Below are positions 7,575 to 16,184 of a DNA stretch of 51,621 nt, piece by piece; the first letter of the stretch is position 1; each line of letters opens with the position of its first letter. The DNA lies in assembly GCA_002482545.1 (NCBI GenBank), contig DLGF01000004.1, positions 1 to 51,621 of the forward strand. The letters run 5' to 3'. The position numbers and the translations under genes are program-made. The notes under the pieces are model-generated. The model made no database searches. It was not told the origin of the DNA and saw only the letters and a program-made list of their open reading frames with translations. The stretch comes from Sporomusaceae bacterium UBA7701. Its GTDB lineage: Bacteria > Bacillota > Negativicutes > Sporomusales > UBA7701.

Positions 7575-7723
7575 CTTTCCTGCTCCTTCCATTTTGGAAT
7601 AAGGTATTTCCACCGCACTATCGCCGCAGTAGCTATAGCCGGTTTCTCTCCGGTCCATCTGCAGCGTGACAGCTTCGCCCTTATTGCGGATATAGTCCAG
7701 GGCTTTCGGCGTAATGTCAAAGT
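7575..7723 (-). pseudogene. HesB-like / CC-Se-motif family fragment
   Basis: The minus-strand frame just after the ATPase stop reads INFDITPKALDYIRNKGEAV then TLQMDRRETGYSYCGDSAVE. The opening resembles small HesB-like proteins annotated as CC/Se-motif (seleno)proteins, which start with an ITxKAxxYIKxKG helix. There is no ATG, GTG or TTG start in frame before the conserved part, and the C-terminal part runs into the next gene without a stop. I read it as a start-less, fused fragment; an ATT or ATA start cannot be excluded. Confidence 0.35.
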
Positions 7724-10249
7724 TTATCTTCCGGCCATGTTCCCTTCCACTTTAAACTTCCGCATCAAGCGCATGCCGTTCAGCGTGACCAGGATCGACG
7801 CTCCCATGTCGGCGAACACCGCCAGCCAGAGGTTAACCACACCGAAGAAGGTCGCAACTACGAATATGGCCTTGACAATAATGGAGAAGCTTATATTCTG
7901 TTTGATAACCGCCACCGTCTTGCGGCTGAGTCTGATGACATAGGCCAGCTTGCCGAGGTCGTCGGCCATCAGGGCGATATCGGCGGTTTCCAGAGCAGTG
8001 TCGGAGCCGGCTACGCCCATAGCCACGCCCACGGTAGCGGCTGCCAAGGCTGGAGCGTCGTTCACGCCGTCGCCGACCATCACGACATTGCCGTATTCCC
8101 GGGCGATGTTCTTTACGGACGCAACCTTATCTTCCGGCAATAGCTCACTGTGGAAAGCGTCGAGATCGAGCCTTTCCGCGATAGCTCCCGCCACACGGTT
8201 GTTATCCCCCGTCAACATGGCGATGTGGCGCATGCCGGAAGACCGCAGCGATTTGATGGCGGCCCCGCTGTTGTCGCGTAGCGTGTCGGCCACGGCGATC
8301 ATGCCGTAGACTTCATCCTTGGTACCTACGAGCATTACCGTCCTGCCTTGCCGCTCAAGTCCGGCCAGTCGGGGTTCATACGGGACGAGGCCATGACCGA
8401 GTTCCTCGAATAAGCGGAGATTACCGACATATATCGCCCGGCCGTCGATGTCGGCCTGGGCGCCACGCCCTACCAGGGCTTTGAAATTGGAAACTTGTTT
8501 TAGATTTACACCGGCCGCTTTGGCCACGATGGCCTGGGCCAGCGGATGTTCCGACCACTTTTCGACGGCCGCCGCTATGGCCAATAGCTCATTTTCGCTC
8601 ATGCCGTTCTCCGGCAGGATGTCGGTGACGGCCGGCCGGCCGATAGTCAGCGTACCGGTTTTGTCGAAAGCAATCGCCCTGATGCCGCCCACCTGCTCAA
8701 GGTAGGCGCCCCCCTTGATCAGTACGCCTTGCCTTGACGCATTGCCAATGGCGGAAACGATGGAAACCGGCGTCGATATGACCAGTGCGCAGGGGCAGGA
8801 TATAACGAGAAGCACCAGGCCTTTGTAGAACCAGGGGGCAAACGGCTGACTAAAGGCAAGCCAGGGTATGACCATGACGCCGACGGCGCCGAGCAGCACG
8901 GCTGGGGTATAGTATTTCGCGAACACGTCGACGAACTGCTGCGAAGGAGCCTTTTGGGCCTGTGCCTCTTCCACCAGGTGCATGATTTTCGCCAGCGTGG
9001 AGTCGGCGGCTACTTTCGTGACCTCGATTTCCAACACGCCGTGCTCGTTGACCGTACCGGCGTAGACGCTGTCGCCCGCCGTCTTCTCCACCGGCACGGA
9101 CTCGCCGGTGATGGTGGCCTGATTGACCGCCGAAGCGCCGTTTTTCACCACGCCGTCCATGGCGATCCGCTCGCCTGGTTTCACGATGATGGTGTCTCCT
9201 AATACGATTTTCTCGACCGGCAGCCGCAATTCCTGGCCATCCCGCCGCACAAGAGCCTCGGGCGGCGCCAACTCCATCAAAGCCCTGATGGACTGGCGCG
9301 TTTTATCCATTGTATAGGTTTGCAACGTGTTGCCGAAAGAGAAGAGAAACGCCACCGTGGCAGCTTCTCCCCATTGACCGATGATCGCCGCACCGATTAC
9401 GGCGACGGTCATGAGAAAATTCATGTCAAAGGTCCATGACCTGAGCCCATAGAGTCCGATCTTGGCCGAATTGTAGCCGCCGATAATGGCGGTCAGAGCA
9501 AATAGCGGTATTAGGGCCTGCTCGCTTATGCCAAACCATTCAAGAGCGGTCGCGACCACCAGCAATGCGCCTGACACCATGGTCGCAATGGAGCGGGGAT
9601 TTTTCCACCAGGCCGCTTTGGCCTGCGGCGCATAGTCCGCCTTGTCCTCCCGTTCGGCTTTATAACCGGCCTGCTCTACAATTTGCATGATAGCTGCATC
9701 GGACAAAGTATGCTCGACAGTCATCTTGCCGGCGCCGAAGTTGACGGTAGCCAGCCGGACTCCCGGCGTAGCTGCCAATTTCTTTTCCAGTTTTGCGGCG
9801 CAGTCGCCGCAGTCGAGACCTGAGACACGATAGACAGTCCGCCGGAAACCATGATGGTTCTGGGCCGCCTTGATAAGCGTCGCCTGGTAGCCAAACCCGC
9901 CGACCGCCTTGACCAGATCGGCAGGCTGCACCACGGACCCGTCATAGGTTACTTTCATCTTGGCCGCGGCAAAGTTCACTTTTGCATCAATTACGCCTTT
10001 TATCCGGTTGATGCCTTTTTCCAGCTTCGCGGCGCAATCGCCGCAATCCAAACCATCCAGGTCGAACGTGTTGTCCACCTGATGCGCTCCGTCGACGGTT
10101 GCCGCCGTTTCCGCTGTTGCAATCGCCGTTTCGTCCGCACAGCAGCACCCGCAGCCGCAACTGGTTGTCGCCACCGGGGCGCTGGCAGCAGATACTGCCG
10201 CAGTGCAGCATTCGTCCTGGCAAGCTGAGACTAGTTGTTCTTTTGCCAT
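7724..10249 (-). CDS. cadA: CadA/ZntA-type heavy-metal P-type ATPase
   Basis: 841 residues, a P1B ATPase that exports soft divalent metals (Zn, Cd, Pb) at ATP cost. The N-terminus has a Cys-rich stretch (ACQDECC and CGCGCCC within the first 40 residues). Two HMA domains follow, with GLDCGDC at about 66-72 and 144-150. Then come the TGES actuator (381-384), the membrane CPC motif (485-487), the phosphorylated Asp529 in DKTGTL and a GDGVNDAP hinge. The CPC and GLDC motifs fit the CadA/ZntA subgroup rather than CopA. GAGGTGAAGAC precedes ATG 10249, 10 bases after the ArsR-type repressor gene: a classic cadC-cadA arrangement. Confidence 0.93.
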   Translation of the reverse strand: MAKEQLVSACQDECCTAAVSAASAPVATTSCGCGCCCADETAIATAETAATVDGAHQVDNTFDLDGLDCGDCAAKLEKGINRIKGVIDAKVNFAAAKMKVTYDGSVVQPADLVKAVGGFGYQATLIKAAQNHHGFRRTVYRVSGLDCGDCAAKLEKKLAATPGVRLATVNFGAGKMTVEHTLSDAAIMQIVEQAGYKAEREDKADYAPQAKAAWWKNPRSIATMVSGALLVVATALEWFGISEQALIPLFALTAIIGGYNSAKIGLYGLRSWTFDMNFLMTVAVIGAAIIGQWGEAATVAFLFSFGNTLQTYTMDKTRQSIRALMELAPPEALVRRDGQELRLPVEKIVLGDTIIVKPGERIAMDGVVKNGASAVNQATITGESVPVEKTAGDSVYAGTVNEHGVLEIEVTKVAADSTLAKIMHLVEEAQAQKAPSQQFVDVFAKYYTPAVLLGAVGVMVIPWLAFSQPFAPWFYKGLVLLVISCPCALVISTPVSIVSAIGNASRQGVLIKGGAYLEQVGGIRAIAFDKTGTLTIGRPAVTDILPENGMSENELLAIAAAVEKWSEHPLAQAIVAKAAGVNLKQVSNFKALVGRGAQADIDGRAIYVGNLRLFEELGHGLVPYEPRLAGLERQGRTVMLVGTKDEVYGMIAVADTLRDNSGAAIKSLRSSGMRHIAMLTGDNNRVAGAIAERLDLDAFHSELLPEDKVASVKNIAREYGNVVMVGDGVNDAPALAAATVGVAMGVAGSDTALETADIALMADDLGKLAYVIRLSRKTVAVIKQNISFSIIVKAIFVVATFFGVVNLWLAVFADMGASILVTLNGMRLMRKFKVEGNMAGR

Positions 10250-10259
10250 GTCTTCACCT

Positions 10260-10622
10260 CTATCGATGTGCTATATGTTCGATACCTTGGGAAAGCAGCA
10301 GCGAGATATGGCCATCGTCAAGCGAGTACAAAACCATTTTCCCCTCCTTGCGGTATTTCACCAGCCTTGAACCGCGCAGCAGCCGGAGCTGGTGCGAAAC
10401 CGCCGACTGGCCCATCTGGACTACGGCGGCGATATCGCACACGCAAAGCTCCCGTTTGGACAGCGCGTGCAAAATCTTTATCCGGGTGGGATCGCCCAGG
10501 ATCTTGAAGGTTTCGGCCAATTGATGAACCGCGTCGTCGGCAAGCATCTCCGCTTTCGCCAGACAGATGTTCTGGGGATGTTCACACAGTTGCTCGCACA
10601 CATCGCATTCTTGCTCTCTCAC
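10260..10622 (-). CDS. ArsR/SmtB-family metal-responsive repressor (CadC-like)
   Basis: 120 residues from GTG 10622. The open frame extends to ATG 10655, but that start would lie inside the operator, while GTG 10622 has GGTGGTGATT upstream. The N-terminal Cys-rich arm (ECDVCEQLCEH, NICLAK) and ELCVCDIA in the DNA-binding region match the metal site of CadC-type repressors. The winged helix follows (MGQSAVSHQLRLLRGSRLV). It should repress its own operon with cadA until Cd, Pb or Zn binds. Its stop is 10 bases before the ATPase start. Confidence 0.9.
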   Translation of the reverse strand: MREQECDVCEQLCEHPQNICLAKAEMLADDAVHQLAETFKILGDPTRIKILHALSKRELCVCDIAAVVQMGQSAVSHQLRLLRGSRLVKYRKEGKMVLYSLDDGHISLLLSQGIEHIAHR

Positions 10623-10640
10623 GCAATCACCACCAACATA

Positions 10641-10654
10641 TGAATACATATTCA
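10641..10654. promoter_or_regulatory. ArsR/CadC operator
   Basis: TGAATACATATTCA is a perfect TGAATA/TATTCA inverted repeat with a 2-base centre, extending imperfectly on both sides (ATA...CGTAT). It fits the 12-2-12 operators of SmtB/CadC repressors. It starts 7 bases downstream of the -10 box, so bound repressor would cover the transcription start. Confidence 0.75.
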
Positions 10655-10661
10655 CGTATTT

Positions 10662-10690
10662 ATTATATGGCGCCCCTGCTATTCGGTCAA
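10662..10690 (-). promoter_or_regulatory. Sigma-A type promoter of the cadC-cadA operon
   Basis: On the minus strand TTGACC (10690-10685) and TATAAT (10667-10662) are 17 bases apart, a near-consensus promoter directly in front of the operator and the repressor gene. Confidence 0.8.
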
Positions 10691-10697
10691 TAACTTT

Positions 10698-11000
10698 CTA
10701 TTGCTTTTTATCAAAAGGTTGGGCATAGGCCCGGTTTTCCTCTACCCGGACTATCTTGTACCACTGGCCATTCCCATTGAGGTACTCGTCGCCCACGCTG
10801 ACAACGACTGTCGTGACATAGGTCAAGGTTTTTCCGCTGTTTTCATCGATTATGATGTAGAACGCGTAAGGCTTTTCAAGCTCTATCGGTTTGCGCTCCG
10901 GCGGTGAAGAGAAAACAAAGAAGCCTATAGCAAGTACAATAAGTATGAAAATAATGGCGCCAAACACCCAGTATCTTGAGCGACTGCCTTTAGATAACAT
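10698..11000 (-). CDS. Membrane-anchored small protein of unknown function
   Basis: 100 residues. A basic N-terminus (SKGSRSRYW), one membrane segment at about 12-30 and a 70-residue outer domain predicted to be mostly beta (FYIIIDENSGKTLTYV, VSVGDEYLNGNGQWYKIVRVE). AGGAGGAATATTAC precedes ATG 11000. It lies just upstream of the cadC promoter on the same strand but has its own spacing. No named family recognised. Confidence 0.7.
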   Translation of the reverse strand: MLSKGSRSRYWVFGAIIFILIVLAIGFFVFSSPPERKPIELEKPYAFYIIIDENSGKTLTYVTTVVVSVGDEYLNGNGQWYKIVRVEENRAYAQPFDKKQ

Positions 11001-11170
11001 GTAATATTCCTCCTAATCCGCACCGCTGCTCGTAGCTTCTCCGTATTACTGCGACTTTATAATGATGCGGCCGTTTATTTGAGAAGCCCTGGGGGGGCAG
11101 CCCACGAGTGGTCCTAATATGTCCGGGCTTTCCGAGTGATACTAAGCAGGTATAAGAAAGGAGTGGTTGC

Positions 11171-12604
11171 GTGGATGCGCTTTCCATCATTCCTCCCATA
11201 GCCGCGATAATAGGTGCGGCACTCACGAAACGGATCATTCCTTCATTGACAGTTGGCCTGCTGGCGGGAGCGTTCATCAAAGCCGGCGGCAATCCGATAA
11301 CCGGTGTTGTGGGCGTAGGAGAATACCTGGCGAGCGTCGTGGCGGATGAAAACCATGCCTACATCATTCTGTTCTTGTTCGGGTTTGGAGCGCTGGCGGA
11401 AATGTTCAAGGTCGGCGGCGGCATCTCGGGATTCGCCAAAACCGTGGAGCCTTACATCCAAACGGAGAAAGGCGCTCTTTTAAGCGTGCTGCTCGTCACC
11501 CCCGTTACGTTTCTGGACTGCTGTTTTCATGTTATCTCCACCGGTACAATCAGCAAGCCCCTGCTTGAAAAAGCAGGCGGCTCCAAGGAAAAACTGGCGT
11601 TTATCATCAATACGACGTCATCACAGCTGATCGTTCTAATTCCATTTGCGACAACCTATTTGGGGTACGTTCTCGGGGTGACCGGCTCCGCGATGTCCCA
11701 GGCGGGCATCACCGGCAGCCCGTATGTGTATTACTTGGCCTCAATACCTTTCAATTTTTATTCCATCCTCATGGTACTGATCGGCCTAACCTCCATCTTC
11801 TGGAGTTTCAACTTCAGCTTCTTCAAGCTTGCCGAACCGTCTTTCAAAAAGGTCCCTCCGGAAGGCGACCATGATTCCCACGAAGCCCATGAAGAATGCG
11901 AATTCGCGGAGAAAGTACCGCCAAGAATCATAAACCTCCTGCTTCCGTTAGCCATATTGTTGCTGCTGATCGTTTACCTGTTCTGGTGGACCGGACAGGC
12001 CAAAGGACCGCTTTCTCTTTGGGATGCCATACTAAGCGCCGACTATGAGAAAGCCATCTTTGTGGCAACGTTGGCCACCATCGTCTTCACGGCCGCCAGT
12101 TACGTTATCCAGAAAATCCCGCTGAAAGAACTGCAAAGCCATTTTTTGAGCGGCGGCTCCGAAATGCTGCCCCCGATCGTCATCCTCATCTTTGCCTGGG
12201 CTATTGCCGGCGTTACCCAGGATCTGGGGTTCAACTCGTTCATCGGCAACCTTTTGGCCAATAGTTTTATATCCAGGCCGTTGGTGCCGCTGACGATTTT
12301 CGCTGTCGCCGGGTTGGCGTCCTATTTTATGGGTTCTTCCTGGGGAACGTGGGCTTTAGTTATGCCCATGGCTCTTTCGTTGGCGGCAATAACAGGCGCC
12401 AACATCGCATTGACCATAGGCGCCGTCCTGGCAGGCGGCTCGATCGGGGACAATCTGTCGCCGCTGGGAGAAACCCCGGTGCTCACCGCAGCCGTCACAG
12501 GCCTATCGGTAACCGCTCACGTGAACTATGTTTTATCGTACGGAATAGTTGCAATTGTTTTATCGGCAGTGCTCTATCTCATTGCCGGCTTCTCGTTGCC
12601 GTGA
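11171..12604 (+). CDS. NhaC-family Na+/H+ antiporter
   Basis: 477 residues with about 11-12 membrane segments. NhaC-type features include FGFGALAEMFKVGGG, DCCFHVISTGTISKPL, the central FMGSSWGTWALVMP and IGDNLSPLGETPVL. The family exchanges sodium (or amino-acid related substrates in some members) for protons at the inner membrane. A cytoplasmic His/Glu-rich loop (DHDSHEAHEECEF, about 230-245) interrupts the middle. GTG 11171 is chosen because AAGGAG lies 7 bases before it. A strong inverted repeat follows the stop. Confidence 0.85.
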   Translation: MDALSIIPPIAAIIGAALTKRIIPSLTVGLLAGAFIKAGGNPITGVVGVGEYLASVVADENHAYIILFLFGFGALAEMFKVGGGISGFAKTVEPYIQTEKGALLSVLLVTPVTFLDCCFHVISTGTISKPLLEKAGGSKEKLAFIINTTSSQLIVLIPFATTYLGYVLGVTGSAMSQAGITGSPYVYYLASIPFNFYSILMVLIGLTSIFWSFNFSFFKLAEPSFKKVPPEGDHDSHEAHEECEFAEKVPPRIINLLLPLAILLLLIVYLFWWTGQAKGPLSLWDAILSADYEKAIFVATLATIVFTAASYVIQKIPLKELQSHFLSGGSEMLPPIVILIFAWAIAGVTQDLGFNSFIGNLLANSFISRPLVPLTIFAVAGLASYFMGSSWGTWALVMPMALSLAAITGANIALTIGAVLAGGSIGDNLSPLGETPVLTAAVTGLSVTAHVNYVLSYGIVAIVLSAVLYLIAGFSLP

Positions 12605-12611
12605 CGCCGGC

Positions 12612-12655
12612 ATTAACGATGCCCGGGCCAGCTACTGGCTTCGGGCATCGTTAAT
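12612..12655 (+). terminator. Terminator-like inverted repeat after the antiporter gene
   Basis: ATTAACGATGCCCG pairs with CGGGCATCGTTAAT, with an inner GCCAG/CTGGC stem. A partial echo, GGGCATCGTTA, recurs at about 12676. Confidence 0.65.
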
Positions 12656-12750
12656 CTACTCTTCTTAAGTTTTGGGCATCGTTACCGCTTTTTTCTTATG
12701 CAGCAATACAGTATAATAGGCTATAAGTCCAATTCTGGAGTGATAAATAA

Positions 12751-13443
12751 ATGCAGCGTCCCCGTATGCAAGGAAAAATCCCGATCACGTTAGTTTGTAC
12801 AGTGTTTGGAATCATGCTGGCCGTCCAGTTCCGCACCACGTCGGAAATCAGTTCTACCGTGCGCTACCAACGGGCGGAAGATTTGGTGAAGCAGATCACC
12901 CAGGTGGAAAAAGAACGTGACGTCCTCTTGGACGAGATTCGACAGCTAAGGGAATCTACGATCGGCAGAGATGCTTCGGCACAGACGGCCAACATCAAGG
13001 CTGGCGCCGGGCTGACCCCGTTAGATGGTCCGGGGATCATTATAACGATGGACGAGAGTAAGGTCCCCAGCACCCTTGGGAAAAACCCCAATCTGTTTCT
13101 GATCAAGGATGAAGATATATTAAAAACCCTCAATGAACTGAGGGCAGCCGGTGCAGAGGCTATTTCCATCAACGACCAGCGGCTTATCGCCTCCTCAGAG
13201 GTCCGAACTGCCGGTAACACACTTTCCATCAATAATAAATCCACTGCTTCGCCCTATGAAATAAGGGCCATCGGCGAACCGGCAACCCTCGAAAAAGCCT
13301 TGAAGCTTCAGGGCGGCGTAATAGAAACATTGCAAGCCTGGGGAATCCAGATTTCAGTGAAGAGAGAAACCAGCGTCCGGATTCCGGCATATAAAGGCGT
13401 ATTCAAGTTCGAGCACGCCAAACCGCAAGAAGAGAAGCAATAA
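12751..13443 (+). CDS. DUF881 family protein
   Basis: 230 residues. One membrane anchor (about 10-25, ITLVCTVFGIMLAVQF), then a coiled coil (about 40-70, VKQITQVEKERDVLLDEIRQ), then the DUF881 core with DGPGIIITMDES, LRAAGAEAISINDQRL and ELQ/GGVIETLQAWG-like segments. The family is common in Gram-positives and Negativicutes next to division or sporulation genes, but its function is not established. CTGGAGTGATAAATAA precedes ATG 12751. It is flanked by terminators, so it is probably monocistronic. Confidence 0.85.
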   Translation: MQRPRMQGKIPITLVCTVFGIMLAVQFRTTSEISSTVRYQRAEDLVKQITQVEKERDVLLDEIRQLRESTIGRDASAQTANIKAGAGLTPLDGPGIIITMDESKVPSTLGKNPNLFLIKDEDILKTLNELRAAGAEAISINDQRLIASSEVRTAGNTLSINNKSTASPYEIRAIGEPATLEKALKLQGGVIETLQAWGIQISVKRETSVRIPAYKGVFKFEHAKPQEEKQ

Positions 13444-13491
13444 AGCTAATCCTCCGTTTATTGCAGGCAATAACGTTAAGCAAGCTATGTA

Positions 13492-13520
13492 CAGGCAAAT
13501 CGGCAGCAACCGGTTGCCTG
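13492..13520 (+). terminator. Terminator after the DUF881 gene
   Basis: CAGGCAA and TTGCCTG arms with an inner CGG/CCG stem, followed by TTTATTTTTG. Confidence 0.75.
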
Positions 13521-13639
13521 TTTATTTTTGTTCTTTCGGATTGCCCCATCACCTTCCTTAGCAAGGCTGAAAATGTCAACATCATAATCGCTCATATATT
13601 ATGTATTGTAATTTGATTACGTAAGGGAGGAATTGAAAA

Positions 13640-14147
13640 ATGCTTTTCAGAAAAAATGTCCAGGGTATTGGCCTGCCTGGTTAATAATGGTTTAGAGTCC
13701 GCCTACTTTTACCTTGCCACATCCGTTTACGTGGAAGCCGTTGAACTGGAAGGAACGGCTGTCTGGCTTAAAATCCAATATCAGGAAAGATTCAAGACAC
13801 CTTAGAATTAGCAGACTATAGGGAACACCGTCATCCGGGGGGGAATTGGACGCTCCTCCCTCTTACTTTGGGACATCAATACAGCTTCTGACGGGAATAG
13901 TCGGGCATGAGAGCAATATGACTGCCTTATACAATATGGCATATGACAAATCGTTGTGTGATAACGACTACCGTACGCAGATTTTTCTCCAATCTCTCCT
14001 GCAAGCACGTACCGAGAGCGAAGCCCAGGCTAGGCGGGTATTGAAAAATTCAAGATGGCTGGCAACAACCCCGCAGCTATTTTGATGGCGGATCACGCAG
14101 TGCATGAAATGGTCGAACACGAACATGAAGGAAAAGGGGAAGGATAA
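13640..14147 (+). pseudogene. Frameshifted ferritin gene
   Basis: GGGAGG precedes ATG 13640, but the frame stops after 14 codons. In the next frame MSRVLACLVNNGLESAYFYL and SVYVEAVELEGTAVWLKIQY match ferritin helices A-B. Then after a stop and frame change come APPSYFGT, HESNMTALYNMAYDKSLCDN and RTQIFLQSLL (helices C-D), and finally AGNNPAAILMADHAVH, the usual ferritin tail, in yet another frame. At least three disruptions exclude a working iron-storage protein. No other ferritin gene is seen in the window. Confidence 0.8.
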
Positions 14148-14310
14148 TCCCCCAAGGTGACCGACAGCCGAAAACCGCATATAAATTTCCGCATACTAGG
14201 AAAAAGCCATAGCCCGATAAGGGATATAGCTCTTTATATGGATCAAGAACGAAATGGAATTTAGGATAACTTGATAGGGGATTTAGAAAAACAGAATTGG
14301 TCGTAATATA

Positions 14311-14356
14311 CAGGACGAAACCCGAAAGTCGCTATGAGACTTCCGGGTTTCGTCCT
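14311..14356 (+). terminator. Long terminator hairpin
   Basis: CAGGACGAAACCCGAAAGTC pairs with GACTTCCGGGTTTCGTCCTG (one mismatch, 6-base loop), followed by CTTACCCTTTTTT. Probably the old ferritin terminator or a remnant of a lost gene. Confidence 0.75.
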
Positions 14357-14557
14357 GCTTACCCTTTTTTACGGAATTTAATCATCTTTCCCTATCCTAT
14401 TCTTTTGTGTTCCCGCACGATAGATCAACCACTGCCGAAACATTAACATACTTTTTTAGCACTTTATTACGGTATTTTTCACCGTTGTCCGTGAACGCCA
14501 CATGCTTCACAAAGTGCCTAAATCTAAGGATTTCTACGTATCCGCTCTTTGTTCCCA

Positions 14558-14606
14558 CGTTATCGTCTCTACATGCTTGAGCTGGCAAAACGGATTGAAA
14601 GAAAAC
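14558..14606 (+). repeat. Dispersed repeat, partial copy E (distal block only)
   Basis: TTATCGTCTCTACATGCTTG and the closing GATTGAAAGAAAAC match the distal half of copies B and D. The GATGTTTTCTTC core is missing. Confidence 0.5.
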
Positions 14607-14639
14607 ACCACCTCAGACCACTTGAACCCAGCCGATAAT

Positions 14640-14790
14640 AAATTTACGGATACACCGGGATAAGTAACCTGTCCCCCAGTCCCCCGACAAGATAGTTTTT
14701 TCCAGGACAACCGCGTCGGCCAGGCTCTGCTGGAACCTCGGTCAGTGAGTCAAAGGACCGTCCCCTGACTCCCGGCTTTCTTTTAGGAAC
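14640..14790. repeat. GGGGAC-type intergenic repeat
   Basis: Contains CCTGTCCCCCAGTCCCCCGA and, about 90 bases on, AAAGGACCGTCCCCTGACTC. These resemble the GGGGAC-GGT/ACAGG intergenic repeats found in many clostridia and Negativicutes. Two elements in mixed orientation are visible. Confidence 0.4.
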
Positions 14791-14940
14791 TATTCTCAGT
14801 TTCAATATAGATTTATCTTCTTCACCTGTCAACGCTATCCAGGTATTTCTAACTATTTCTAGTCTTTCTAAATTTGTTTAAAAAATATGGTCTGCACAAA
14901 AAACGAAGATGGTAAATATCCACAAACATCCTTTATGCAC

Positions 14941-16083
14941 CTAGCGATTATTTTTCTTTCCTGCGCTTTTCTCCCACAACATGAGGATCGATATACAAAA
15001 CATTAACCACATAGTACCGCCAGTGTATCCGGCTAGGACATCGCTTGGATAATGAACTCCCAGATAAATTCGACTGATTCCTATCGCCATAATTAAAAGC
15101 ACGGTCGCTATGACAAAAAAATAGCGCCAACGCCATGACGGTACAATACGGACCAGCAGAAAAGCTAACATGCCGTAGAAGCATAGCGAAACCATTGCAT
15201 GCCCGCTAGGGAAACTATACCCATCTGCGGCTACCAAATAAAATGCGTCCGGCCTGGCCCGCTCAAACAGATTTTTCAACACATAGTTAAGCACTGCCCC
15301 ACCGGCAAAACTAAGAGCCAAGCCCTTCACCTCCAGCCACCGACGATAAACAGCCAGGGTGGCGAAAACTGCTACGACAATAACTGCATACGAAAAACCG
15401 TAGCCAAGATCGCTAATAACAATCATAACTCGGTCTAGCATAGGAGTAGAAAAATATCGTACAAGCCAAATAATGGAGCCGTCAAATACCCCCATTGCAT
15501 GGCGGAATATTGTTTCCCAGGCAAGTTCCATAAACACCACCAGCATGCTGCAGCTAAATCCCAAGGTTAGCAGAATATACAAAAGCGGCCAGCGGAGCTG
15601 AATATTTAACAACCAATCCCTCGCTGCTCGACAAGCGGGAAATCTTTGGCTTATGTGAAAAATCAGCCACACCAACAGCGGAAGGGCTATCAGACTCAAT
15701 ATAGTTAAAAAAAATAACAAACCGATCAGTACCTTCAGCATAGGAAAGCCTTGCGGAGGAATGTCAATCCAATACCCCTCTACCACTGACCCGACTTCGC
15801 GTTCCACCTGGCCCCCTAGCACTATAACGCTTTCCCTGATTTTAGCCGTGGGCGCGAGACGCAAATTACCGTCGACGATCACAATGCCCTCTTTGACAGT
15901 TCCCCGCACCGTAGCATCTGCGCCGGCAACCATCAGCCTCTCGATTACCTGATCCTCCGCAATATGAATATCCTCGTGGGAAAAAACGGCCGGAGCTTCA
16001 ACGCTTTCAGCTCCGCAGGCAACTGCTAAATGTCCTGCTATCAGGACACATATTAAAATAATATGCCTCCACACCCGCTCCAA
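14941..16083 (-). CDS. PAP2-family membrane phosphatase with bactofilin-like N-terminal domain
   Basis: 380 residues. A signal peptide (about 1-24) is followed by a short repeat-like beta domain (about 35-110; MVAGADATVRGTVKEGIVIV, DGNLRLAPTAKIRESVIVLG) resembling polymer-forming bactofilin-type domains. Several membrane segments carry the three PAP2 motifs: KNLFERARP, YSFPSGHAM and SRIYLGVHYPSD. PAP2 enzymes remove phosphate from lipids such as undecaprenyl or phosphatidylglycerol phosphates. Start is TTG 16083, with GTAGGA just upstream. Neighbouring uppP and SpoVB-type flippase genes suggest a role in envelope lipid recycling; the substrate is unknown. Confidence 0.85.
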   Translation of the reverse strand: MERVWRHIILICVLIAGHLAVACGAESVEAPAVFSHEDIHIAEDQVIERLMVAGADATVRGTVKEGIVIVDGNLRLAPTAKIRESVIVLGGQVEREVGSVVEGYWIDIPPQGFPMLKVLIGLLFFLTILSLIALPLLVWLIFHISQRFPACRAARDWLLNIQLRWPLLYILLTLGFSCSMLVVFMELAWETIFRHAMGVFDGSIIWLVRYFSTPMLDRVMIVISDLGYGFSYAVIVVAVFATLAVYRRWLEVKGLALSFAGGAVLNYVLKNLFERARPDAFYLVAADGYSFPSGHAMVSLCFYGMLAFLLVRIVPSWRWRYFFVIATVLLIMAIGISRIYLGVHYPSDVLAGYTGGTMWLMFCISILMLWEKSAGKKNNR

Positions 16084-16184
16084 TCATCCTACCCCCTGTT
16101 CTGTTATTCCTTGGGTAATCGCAGCCTGCAGTATTGTCATAGTAACTCCCTAGCTCCATAGTAGCTCTCTAGCTAATAAATTAT

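Larger units (their letters stand above)
14148..14940. other. Gene-free decayed stretch
   Basis: Holds a strong hairpin (14311-14356), a partial dispersed repeat (14558-14606) and GGGGAC-type repeat sequence (14640-14790). A 63-codon minus frame at 14397-14588 (RFRHFVKHVAFTDNGEKYRN) overlaps the repeat and lacks a ribosome site; its family is not recognised. No functional gene supported. Confidence 0.5.
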
